From Desulfobacteraceae bacterium (GTDB lineage Bacteria; Desulfobacterota; Desulfobacteria; Desulfobacterales; Desulfobacteraceae), in contig PIVQ01000422.1 in NCBI GenBank assembly GCA_003354055.1, positions 1 through 6,502 on the forward strand: a DNA stretch of 6,502 nt, in the 5' to 3' direction. The translations under genes were made by a program, and so were the position numbers. The notes under the pieces are model-generated. The model was not told where the DNA came from. It made no database searches and saw only the letters and a program-made list of their open reading frames with translations. How positions within the stretch are numbered: position 1 is the stretch's first letter; every line of letters starts with the position of its first letter. Below are positions 1 to 5,283 of this stretch, one piece after another.

Positions 1-518
1 ATGATATCCGGCTCTTCAGATCTGATCAGGGCCTTGACCTCATCATTGAGGATGGTATCACCCGGCCAGTACAGGCGTGGTTCATCATCAGCATTTAACA
101 AAAATCCAGCCACAGGGCCCAGGATATCCTGCCATTTTTTATTTCCGGCATGGTGTCCGGGAGTCCGGGAAATCCGGATTCCCTCCCATTCAACAGCCTC
201 TTCTATTGGGGTTACCCTGGAAAATCCGCCTTCTTTAATCTTGTCTTCATACACCGGAGTACAAAAGATCGGCATATCTTTGGGTAAAATTTCCATGGCA
301 GCCGCATCAAAATGATCCTGGTGAACATGGGAGACCAACACCATGTCAACGCTTTCCAAAATCTCCTCTATGGAGAAGGGTAGTTCAACCGTTGGATTCT
401 TCTCTATCCCGGCAAAGGATTCAATCCCGTGTCTGGGAGAGAGCATAGGGTCGGTTAAAATGGTTTTCCCGTTCAGGGATATTTTCAGACAGGCATTTCT
501 GATCAACTGGATTTTCAT
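1..518 (-). CDS. MBL-fold metal-dependent hydrolase, UlaG-like (C-terminus outside window)
   Basis: The first 172 residues of a metallo-beta-lactamase-fold hydrolase are visible; the reading frame stays open off the left edge. The N-terminus (IQLIRNACLKISLNGKTIL followed by TDP) is the opening beta-strand pattern of UlaG-like, Lactamase_B_2-type proteins. The metal site is clear: SHVHQDHFD at residues 63-71 gives H64, H66, D68 and H69; TPGHH at 119-123 supplies the next histidine; and WPGDT at 151-155 supplies the bridging aspartate D154. The ATG at 518 has an AGGAG about 8 bases upstream. No signal peptide is seen, so it is probably cytoplasmic. It lies 39 bp behind the DUF2284 gene on the same strand, so the two are probably co-transcribed. 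The substrate cannot be read from sequence: members hydrolyse lactones, phosphodiesters and other esters. Fold and metal site are confident; the reaction is unknown. Confidence 0.9.
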   Translation of the reverse strand, partial: MKIQLIRNACLKISLNGKTILTDPMLSPRHGIESFAGIEKNPTVELPFSIEEILESVDMVLVSHVHQDHFDAAAMEILPKDMPIFCTPVYEDKIKEGGFSRVTPIEEAVEWEGIRISRTPGHHAGNKKWQDILGPVAGFLLNADDEPRLYWPGDTILNDEVKALIRSEEPDI

Positions 519-557
519 GGCACTCTCCTCTTTTGTTTCCCCTTGCAACGTCAGGGG

Positions 558-1055
558 TTAATCAATACAGACAAATCCGTACCGGTTCTGGACCTCGTCC
601 TTGTCTTGTAAAGGATAACAGGGTAAATCGTGTCTGGCAGCGGTCCTATAAACATCAATTCCGAATATAGCCTCACAGGGCCGGACTTTCAAGGGCTGGA
701 CACAGGGTTTTCCCTTGTCTGCGGTACAGGACTTACACAAACAGCAATACCGGATGGCAAAGGAGAGATGATGGCCGTCCAGAAAGGCCTGTCGCTCTAT
801 TTCAAGTACGGCCCGGCTGACATCCCGACCATCATGGCCGTGGACCAGAAGAATAGTTGAGTACCCCTTTACCATGGCCATGCGGTCCTTCAGACTTGTA
901 TCCCTTTTTTGACATTTATAACTGGTATTATCGTAATTTTCACATCCCCAATGGCATTTGAGCAGGGTCCTAATATCAAACACTATCTCATCCGGGGACA
1001 TCAGTTTGGCATTAACCATGTTGAGCTCTTTGGCCATCCCAATATATTTTTCCAT
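558..1055 (-). CDS. DUF2284 family putative metal-binding protein
   Basis: A 165-residue cytoplasmic protein with 11 cysteines (34, 38, 48, 104, 105, 107, 110, 118, 127, 146, 163). The N-terminal part has C34-x3-C38-x2-Y41-x6-C48. The central part has CCLCKSC at 104-110, then C118, then RPCEAIFGIDVYRTA at 126-140. This order (a CxxxCxxY...C block, a CxLCxxC block, then RPsxEaxGIDVy) is what I know as DUF2284, predicted to bind a metal or an iron-sulfur cluster; its biochemical role is not established. C127 sits where family members more often have serine. The ATG at 1055 has a GAGGAG five bases upstream. It is the first gene of a minus-strand unit with the MBL-fold hydrolase and is divergent from a LysR regulator, which probably controls it. 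Family call confident, function unknown. Confidence 0.85.
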   Translation of the reverse strand: MEKYIGMAKELNMVNAKLMSPDEIVFDIRTLLKCHWGCENYDNTSYKCQKRDTSLKDRMAMVKGYSTILLVHGHDGRDVSRAVLEIERQAFLDGHHLSFAIRYCCLCKSCTADKGKPCVQPLKVRPCEAIFGIDVYRTAARHDLPCYPLQDKDEVQNRYGFVCID

Positions 1056-1106
1056 AATATCTCCTCTTTAGTATGCAGCGAAGCTGTGGTTCACTTTTCC
1101 GATTGA

Positions 1107-1134
1107 ATTATCAAACAAAGCCCTTTATTGTCTA
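1107..1134 (-). promoter_or_regulatory. Predicted sigma-70 promoter for the DUF2284-MBL unit
   Basis: Read on the minus strand, TAGACA (1134-1129) and GATAAT (1112-1107) are separated by 16 bp, each matching five of six consensus positions. The predicted transcription start near 1100 leaves a leader of roughly 45 nt with a strong GAGGAG site before the DUF2284 ATG at 1055. The -35 box lies inside a TGTC-TATG-GACA inverted repeat (1129-1140), so a bound regulator could compete with or contact RNA polymerase. Assigned by eye from consensus similarity and position only. Confidence 0.55.
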
Positions 1135-1153
1135 TGGACATTAATGAAACACA

Positions 1154-1174
1154 GCGTTCTAAAATTTCGAACGC
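1154..1174. promoter_or_regulatory. Predicted LysR-type operator (T-N11-A palindrome)
   Basis: A 21-bp near-perfect palindrome with arms GCGTTC (1154-1159) and GAACGC (1169-1174) around an A/T-rich centre; nine of ten base pairs match about the central base. It contains TTC-N9-GAA, which satisfies the T-N11-A rule for LysR-type boxes. It ends 12 bp before the lysR ATG and lies about 20 bp upstream of the -35 box of the divergent promoter. That fits both autorepression and activation of the DUF2284-MBL unit. The palindrome is seen directly; the binding protein is inferred. Confidence 0.6.
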
Positions 1175-1186
1175 CAGAGGCCGGAT

Positions 1187-2071
1187 ATGGAATTATATCA
1201 AATAAGATCATTCATTGCAGTGGCAGATGCCCTGAATCTGACCCGGGCTGCCAAAGCAACCCATCAGAGCCCGTCTGCAGTCAGTTCCCAGATCAAGGCT
1301 CTGGAAACGGACCTTGGGGTAATCCTGTTTAAACGAAGCCCCAGGGGAATGTCACTCACCCCTGACGGACAGACCCTGCTGACATCGGCCCGGACCCTGG
1401 ATCAGGCTGCCAGGGCTATGGCACAAAAAGCCGGATGCCTGCGTCAATCGCTGTCCGGAGACCTGAATATCGGTATCAATACCGATCCGGGCTATTTAAA
1501 TCTCGCAGGACTTAGCAGATGGATCGGAAAACTAATGCCTGAGGTTACCCTCACCTATATTGAAACCCAGACCTTTGCAACCCCGGTCATGCTGAGCCAG
1601 GGTAACATTGATCTCGGATTTCACTTTGGTGAATTCAAAAACCTGGGCATCTTTTCATTCCCAATTTCACAGACCCGGATCAGGGTCATCCTGCCGGCCT
1701 CCATGGGATCTAAATTCAAGAACGCCCCCCTGGCCGAACTAGTGGAACTGCCCTGGGTCTGGACCCGGCACGCCTGCCCCTTTCATCTTGCCTTTCAGGA
1801 ACGGCTCGACCGGGAAGGGTTAACACTGAAAGCCACTGCTGATGCCGTTGATGAAAACATCGTAGAAGAACTTGTAAAATCAGGTACCGGCGCCGCCCTC
1901 ATGCGTGAGGATCAAGCCATTAAACTTGTGGGTAAGGGACAAGCCGTATTTTGGGATGATCCTGGGATGGAAATTCCCCTGGCACTGGCCTGCCTGGAAC
2001 CTCGGAAAGAGGATAAACTTATGTCGGCATTTTTCCGGGCCATTAAAGAATTTAAAGACATCCCTCTATAA
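1187..2071 (+). CDS. LysR-family transcriptional regulator
   Basis: A 294-residue protein of standard LysR length. The N-terminal winged helix-turn-helix is at about residues 1-60: MELYQIRSFIAVADALNLTR, then AAKATHQSPSAVSSQIKALE at 21-40, and LGVILFKRSPRGMSLTPDGQ at 43-62. A linker helix (about 63-88) leads to the substrate-binding domain from GDLNIGINTDPGYLN (91-105) to the end. The domain keeps typical elements such as GNIDLGFHFG (139-148) and VDENIVEELVKSGTGAALM (221-239). The ATG at 1187 has AGAGG six bases upstream and gives the usual LysR N-terminus. It is transcribed away from the DUF2284-MBL unit with 131 bp between starts, the classic layout of a LysR regulator and its target. The inducer is unknown. 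After the stop there are 95 bp before the GntR gene, which has its own promoter. Confidence 0.95.
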   Translation: MELYQIRSFIAVADALNLTRAAKATHQSPSAVSSQIKALETDLGVILFKRSPRGMSLTPDGQTLLTSARTLDQAARAMAQKAGCLRQSLSGDLNIGINTDPGYLNLAGLSRWIGKLMPEVTLTYIETQTFATPVMLSQGNIDLGFHFGEFKNLGIFSFPISQTRIRVILPASMGSKFKNAPLAELVELPWVWTRHACPFHLAFQERLDREGLTLKATADAVDENIVEELVKSGTGAALMREDQAIKLVGKGQAVFWDDPGMEIPLALACLEPRKEDKLMSAFFRAIKEFKDIPL

Positions 2072-2090
2072 AAATGCAGTAAAACTATTG

Positions 2091-2122
2091 ATTTGTCAAA
2101 ATGTCTTGACAACTTGACAAAT
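2091..2122. promoter_or_regulatory. Predicted operator cluster upstream of the GntR regulator
   Basis: Perfect 9-bp inverted repeats ATTTGTCAA (2091-2099) and TTGACAAAT (2114-2122) flank a shorter palindrome, TGTC-TT-GACA (2102-2111). Altogether there are four GTCA/TGAC-type half-sites in 32 bp. The inner palindrome resembles operators of the HutC branch of GntR regulators, short dyads with a GT...AC core. The cluster covers the predicted -35 box, so binding by the downstream GntR protein would block transcription. The repeats are visible in the sequence; their recognition by that protein is inferred. Confidence 0.6.
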
Positions 2123-2134
2123 TATTTTTATCAT
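2106..2134 (+). promoter_or_regulatory. Predicted sigma-70 promoter of the GntR-trpB-trpA operon
   Basis: A perfect TTGACA (2106-2111) is followed after 17 bp by TATCAT (2129-2134), which matches five of six -10 positions, with an A/T-rich spacer. A start near 2141 would give a leader of about 26 nt before the GntR ATG at 2167, which is preceded by a GAGG site. A second TTGACA at 2114-2119 has no well-placed -10 and is better read as an operator half-site. No other good promoter is evident before trpB. Confidence 0.65.
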
Positions 2135-2166
2135 ATCCTAAAGTTTAACCTGATGATGAGGCAAAA

Positions 2167-2892
2167 ATGCTCAATTCACAATCCCCTATCCCCTTGTACC
2201 ACCAACTGGCAGAGATTCTCCAGGACCGGATCCGCTCAGGCACATACGGCCCCGGAGCAATGATCCCTTCTGAAATAGGGCTGGCCAAGCAATACGGCAT
2301 CGGCAGACCAACGGTCCGCCAGGCCATGAACATTCTGGTTCAAAAAGGATTGATCCAGCGCAAACGGGGGGCAGGTACCTTTGTGAAAAAGCCCTCTCCA
2401 CGGATTGATCTTTTTTCCCTGGCCGGTACGTCCCAGGCCTTCGAGACCCAGGGCATCCCAACCGAAACCCGTATCATCACCCCCATGTGCCATAAGGACA
2501 TTGACCAGGATGTGGCCAATCCCTTTCACGGGCAAACCGCCTTTTTTCTGTCGCGACTGACCCTGGCCCAGGACCGGCCCGTGCTCCTGGAAGAGATTTT
2601 CATGGACCCGGAACTCTTTGCCGGCATTGATGCCATTGATCTGGAAAATAAATCCCTGGCCCAGGTGGTGTCCGACCACTACTACCTGACACCGAGGGAC
2701 GGATCACAATTGTTTAAAGTTGAACATCCGGGCGCAAAGAATGCGGAGCTTCTCGGGCTTTCTCCCAAAGAACCTGTCCTGGTGGTTCGCAGGGAGCTGA
2801 ACTTTCCCGATGCCCCCAGAACCATTTTTTCGACCCTGTATTGCCGGACCGACCGGTTTGCCTTTTCCCAGACCATCCAGGGAGAGGGATAA
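2167..2892 (+). CDS. GntR-family regulator, HutC/UTRA subfamily
   Basis: A 241-residue protein of typical HutC-type size. The N-terminal GntR winged helix is at about residues 8-74: IPLYHQLAEILQDRIRSGTY, then IPSEIGLAKQYGIGRPTVRQ at 33-52 and LVQKGLIQRKRGAGTFV at 57-73. The UTRA ligand-binding domain follows at about 90-235, with FFLSRLTLAQDRPVLLEEIF at 126-145, an NAELLGL element at 192-198 and a C-terminal strand pair ending TLYCRTDRFAFSQ. UTRA domains bind small effectors such as sugar phosphates, amino acids or imidazole compounds; this one cannot be assigned. The gene starts at an ATG behind GAGG, with TTGTCA/TTGACA repeats in its promoter. It lies 50 bp upstream of trpB on the same strand, so autoregulation and control of trpBA are the simplest reading. 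No tryptophan-binding feature is recognisable. Confidence 0.93.
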   Translation: MLNSQSPIPLYHQLAEILQDRIRSGTYGPGAMIPSEIGLAKQYGIGRPTVRQAMNILVQKGLIQRKRGAGTFVKKPSPRIDLFSLAGTSQAFETQGIPTETRIITPMCHKDIDQDVANPFHGQTAFFLSRLTLAQDRPVLLEEIFMDPELFAGIDAIDLENKSLAQVVSDHYYLTPRDGSQLFKVEHPGAKNAELLGLSPKEPVLVVRRELNFPDAPRTIFSTLYCRTDRFAFSQTIQGEG

Positions 2893-2946
2893 ATGCCCCT
2901 GTCCTGCTTTAATAATTTTGGATTTACTTCGGAGACCTTTATATGA
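2893..2946 (+). CDS. Possible 17-residue leader/coupling peptide
   Basis: A small open frame, MPLSCFNNFGFTSETFI, begins immediately after the GntR stop codon (TAA then ATG) and ends in a TGA that overlaps the trpB start in an ATGA arrangement. A purine-rich GGAGAGGG lies at 2881-2888, with its GGAG eight bases before this ATG. The frame thus exactly fills the gap between the two genes and would couple trpB translation to that of the regulator. It contains four phenylalanines but no tryptophan, so it is not a classical trp leader, and no attenuator hairpin follows. At this length the frame could be accidental; trpB also has its own GGAG at 2931-2934. Not a recognised family. Confidence 0.3.
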   Translation: MPLSCFNNFGFTSETFI

Positions 2947-4172
2947 AAGACCGCGGATATTACGGCCCCTTCGGCGGCGCATTTTTGCCTGAGATTTTAG
3001 TAGCCACCTTTGATGAACTGGATAAACAATTCAGAGAGATAAAAGCTGACCCCTTATTTTGGGACAAGTATGTCAGTCTGATGTCATCCTACTCCTGCAG
3101 ACCCACCCCCCTGACCTTTGCCGAAAATCTGACCGATTATTTTGGCGGGGCAAAGATCTATATAAAACGGGAAGACCTTAACCATACCGGTGCCCACAAG
3201 GCCAACAATGTCATGGGCCAGGGAATGCTGGTTAAGAAGATGGGTAAAAAAAGGGTGATTGCCGAAACCGGAGCCGGCCAGCACGGGGTGGCCACAGCCA
3301 CCATGGCTGCCAAATTCGGATTTGACTGCACCATTTACATGGGGGAGGTGGATGTCGTCCGCCAACGCCCCAATGTCTTCTGGATGGAACAGCTTGGCGC
3401 CACTGTGGTACCGGTGACCGACGGCACCCGCATCCTCAAGGATGCCATCAATGAAGCCTTCAGGGACTGGGTGACCAACATGGATTCAACCCATTACGTC
3501 CTGGGCACGGCCTGCGGCCCCCATCCCTTTCCTGAAATGGTATCCTACTTCCAGTCCATCATCGGCAAGGAAGCACGGAAACAGATTATGGAAATCGAAG
3601 GGAAACTTCCCGACCGGATCTTTGCCTGTGTGGGCGGCGGCTCCAATGCCATGGGAATTTTCTCAGGATTTTTTGATGATGAGGTTGAACTGGTGGGGGT
3701 TGAAGCCGGTGGCAAGGGGATTGAATCCGGCCTTCACGCCTCAAGACTCTGTTCCGACGATGCCAGTCCCGGCATAGCCCAGGGATATAAAACCTATTTT
3801 CTCCAGAATGATGACGGTCAGATGAAGGAAACCCATTCCATCTCAGCTGGGCTCGATTATGTGGGGGTCTCCCCCATCCTGGCCCAGATGCATGACGAGG
3901 GCCGTGCCAGATTCGAATATGCCACCGACGACGAGGTGATTGCCGCCCTGAGACTGACAATGCGAAAAGAGGGAATCATTCCGGCCCTTGAATCATCCCA
4001 CGCCTTTGCCCGGGCATTTAAAGAGGCCCCGACCATGTCAAAGGATGAAATCATCATCATCAACCAGTCCGGCAGAGGCGACAAGGATATCTTTACCGTG
4101 GCTGATGCCTTTGACGATCCAAAATGGAAAGACTTTATAGTAGCAAAAGCAGGAGAGTACAAAAATGACTAA
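2943..4172 (+). CDS. trpB: Tryptophan synthase beta subunit (TrpB1 type)
   Basis: Catalyses the PLP-dependent condensation of indole with L-serine to form L-tryptophan. The 409 residues fit the usual TrpB1 length. Hallmarks: GYYGPFGGAFLPE at 5-17; KREDLNHTGAHKANN at 75-89 with the PLP-linking lysine K86; AETGAGQHGVA at 107-117 with catalytic E108; GGGSNA phosphate loop at 231-236; SAGLD at 301-305; and NQSGRGDKD at 374-382 with S376 near the PLP ring nitrogen. K166 in LKDAINEAFRDW corresponds to the lysine that contacts the alpha subunit. These are TrpB1 rather than TrpB2 signatures. Less usual are YSCRPTPL (50-57), where family members usually have YxGRPTPL, and a divergent stretch at about 264-284. 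The ATG at 2943 has GGAG eight bases upstream. It follows the GntR gene and overlaps trpA by 8 bp. Confidence 0.97.
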   Translation: MKDRGYYGPFGGAFLPEILVATFDELDKQFREIKADPLFWDKYVSLMSSYSCRPTPLTFAENLTDYFGGAKIYIKREDLNHTGAHKANNVMGQGMLVKKMGKKRVIAETGAGQHGVATATMAAKFGFDCTIYMGEVDVVRQRPNVFWMEQLGATVVPVTDGTRILKDAINEAFRDWVTNMDSTHYVLGTACGPHPFPEMVSYFQSIIGKEARKQIMEIEGKLPDRIFACVGGGSNAMGIFSGFFDDEVELVGVEAGGKGIESGLHASRLCSDDASPGIAQGYKTYFLQNDDGQMKETHSISAGLDYVGVSPILAQMHDEGRARFEYATDDEVIAALRLTMRKEGIIPALESSHAFARAFKEAPTMSKDEIIIINQSGRGDKDIFTVADAFDDPKWKDFIVAKAGEYKND

Positions 4173-4950
4173 TTCATCCGATGCCGCAGAACTTGAGTCC
4201 TATATCCGAGAGCGGCTTAAACAAAAAGAAATTCTCCTGATGACCCATATTGTCATGGGCTATCCCTCTTTTGAAGCCTCGTACGACATTGTCAAACAGA
4301 TGGTGGAATCCGGGGTGGATCTCATGGAACTCCAGATCCCCTTTTCCGAACCCATGGCAGACGGACCTGTGATTCTCAAGGCCAACCAGATGGCCATTGA
4401 AAAGGGATCCACTGTGCAAAAATGCCTGGACTTTGCCAAAAGAGTGGCAAATGATTTTAACATTCCCTTTCTGTTCATGAGCTACGCCAATATTCTTTTT
4501 AAATACGGGATGGACCAATTTGCAGAACAGATGACGGACCTTGGGCTGAAAGGGGCCATTGTACCGGATCTGCCCCCTGAAGAGGCCAAAGATTACCTTA
4601 CAGCCATGAACGCCCAAACCCTGGCACCCATCTATATCTTTTCTCCTGAAACCTCAAACTCGCGGATGAAAATGATTGATTCGGTGTCCAAAGGGTTTAT
4701 CTATTGTCTGGCCAGAAAAGGGGTCACCGGAAAAAACACCGACTTTTCCCGGGATATTGCCGATTACCTGAACAGATGCAGACAGGCAACCGACCTGCCC
4801 CTGGCCGTGGGATTCGGGGTAAAGGACAAGGCTGACATTGATTTTTTAAAAGGTAAGGCAGACATAGCCGTGGTAGGCTCCCAGACCATCAGGGAAGTTG
4901 AGGAAAACGGTGTCAATGCCACAGCCCCCTTTATCCGCAGCCTGATTTAA
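4165..4950 (+). CDS. trpA: Tryptophan synthase alpha subunit
   Basis: Cleaves indole-3-glycerol phosphate to indole and glyceraldehyde 3-phosphate and channels indole to TrpB. At 261 residues it is full length for the TIM-barrel family. The catalytic acids are present: E55 in MELQIPF (E. coli E49) and D66 in MADGPVI (E. coli D60). The catalytic loop is LARKGVTGK at 182-190. Phosphate-binding glycines lie in VGFGV (215-219) and VVGSQTI (236-242). Y180 matches E. coli Y175. Unusual: SEP at 61-63 replaces the near-universal SDP, so the residue equal to E. coli D56, which pairs with a TrpB lysine, is E62; and Q57 replaces the usual glycine in LELGIPF. The ATG lies inside the end of trpB (8-bp overlap) with AGGAG nine bases upstream, indicating coupled translation. 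Active-site residues are intact, so the enzyme is probably functional. Confidence 0.95.
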   Translation: MTNSSDAAELESYIRERLKQKEILLMTHIVMGYPSFEASYDIVKQMVESGVDLMELQIPFSEPMADGPVILKANQMAIEKGSTVQKCLDFAKRVANDFNIPFLFMSYANILFKYGMDQFAEQMTDLGLKGAIVPDLPPEEAKDYLTAMNAQTLAPIYIFSPETSNSRMKMIDSVSKGFIYCLARKGVTGKNTDFSRDIADYLNRCRQATDLPLAVGFGVKDKADIDFLKGKADIAVVGSQTIREVEENGVNATAPFIRSLI

Positions 4951-4958
4951 AAATCAGG
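4941..4958. terminator. Palindrome spanning the convergent stop codons
   Basis: CCTGATTT and AAATCAGG form a perfect 8-bp inverted repeat with only two bases between, covering the last codons and stop of trpA and the stop of the opposing small gene. A transcript from either strand could form a CCTGAT/ATCAGG hairpin with a six-base A/U loop. No T-run follows on either strand, so it is not a textbook intrinsic terminator; it may only slow polymerase or protect 3' ends. Confidence 0.3.
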
Positions 4959-5283
4959 GGTTAATCTCATCCACCACAAAGGGAGTGCTCCGGACACCCA
5001 CACTTCTTTTATTGACCCAGATTCTGGCCATGGGCACGGCCTCTCCGTCAATATTGGTCATATTGGGCAGTTCCTCGGCAAAGCCGATATCCGAAATCTT
5101 GAATTCATAGTAAAAGGTGTTGGCTGTAAAGGGATCTGCCACCAGAATAAAGTGTTCCGGGTCATAGGGATGCTTCCTCGGGGATCCGGAAAAGGGCACA
5201 TGGGTGTTTCGGTCGATCTTTTCAGGCTTGGCATAGGCCAGGACTTCAAACTTTTCTTTGGTATCAAAAGAGGAAAGGGCCAT
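4954..5283 (-). CDS. Conserved small protein of unknown function (109 aa)
   Basis: A soluble 109-residue protein with no signal peptide, no membrane segment and no cysteine. It starts MALSSFDTKEKFEVLAYAKP; the middle holds HPYDPEHFILVADPFTANTF (38-57) followed by YYEFKISDIGF; it ends with ARIWVNKRSVGVRSTPFVV (86-104). The alternating strands suggest a small beta-rich fold. I recall similar short proteins in sulfate reducers and related bacteria, some auto-named inorganic pyrophosphatase Ppa, but I see no convincing metal-binding signature of either pyrophosphatase family and do not adopt that name. The ATG has AAAGGAG seven bases upstream, good evidence that it is a real gene. It converges on trpA with 3 bp between stop codons, so the two are unlikely to be co-regulated. 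Its upstream region contains a large inverted repeat. Confidence 0.75.
   Translation of the reverse strand: MALSSFDTKEKFEVLAYAKPEKIDRNTHVPFSGSPRKHPYDPEHFILVADPFTANTFYYEFKISDIGFAEELPNMTNIDGEAVPMARIWVNKRSVGVRSTPFVVDEINP

Noticed and set aside
1..561. Two plus-strand frames (1-315 and 343-561)
   Set aside because: The minus strand encodes a continuous MBL-fold protein with a full metal-binding motif across the same bases; the plus frames are shadows.
2114..2139. Second promoter using the TTGACA at 2114-2119
   Set aside because: No -10 hexamer at a 16-18 bp spacing; better explained as an operator half-site.
2236..2679. 147-codon open frame on the minus strand inside the GntR gene
   Set aside because: It lies antisense to a gene with clear GntR and UTRA motifs, and its translation shows no recognisable domain.
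2893..2942. Trp attenuator, T-box or riboswitch before trpB
   Set aside because: Only 50 nt are available, with no tryptophan codons and no alternative hairpins or terminator.
3586..3960. 124-codon open frame on the minus strand inside trpB
   Set aside because: Arg/His/Pro-rich translation typical of an antisense shadow; trpB itself is unambiguous here.
4318..4380. Loss of a catalytic residue in TrpA
   Set aside because: The changed acid in SEP equals E. coli D56, not the catalytic D60; catalytic E55 and D66 are both present.
4174..4617. 147-codon open frame on the minus strand inside trpA
   Set aside because: Antisense shadow of a well-supported gene with no domain of its own.
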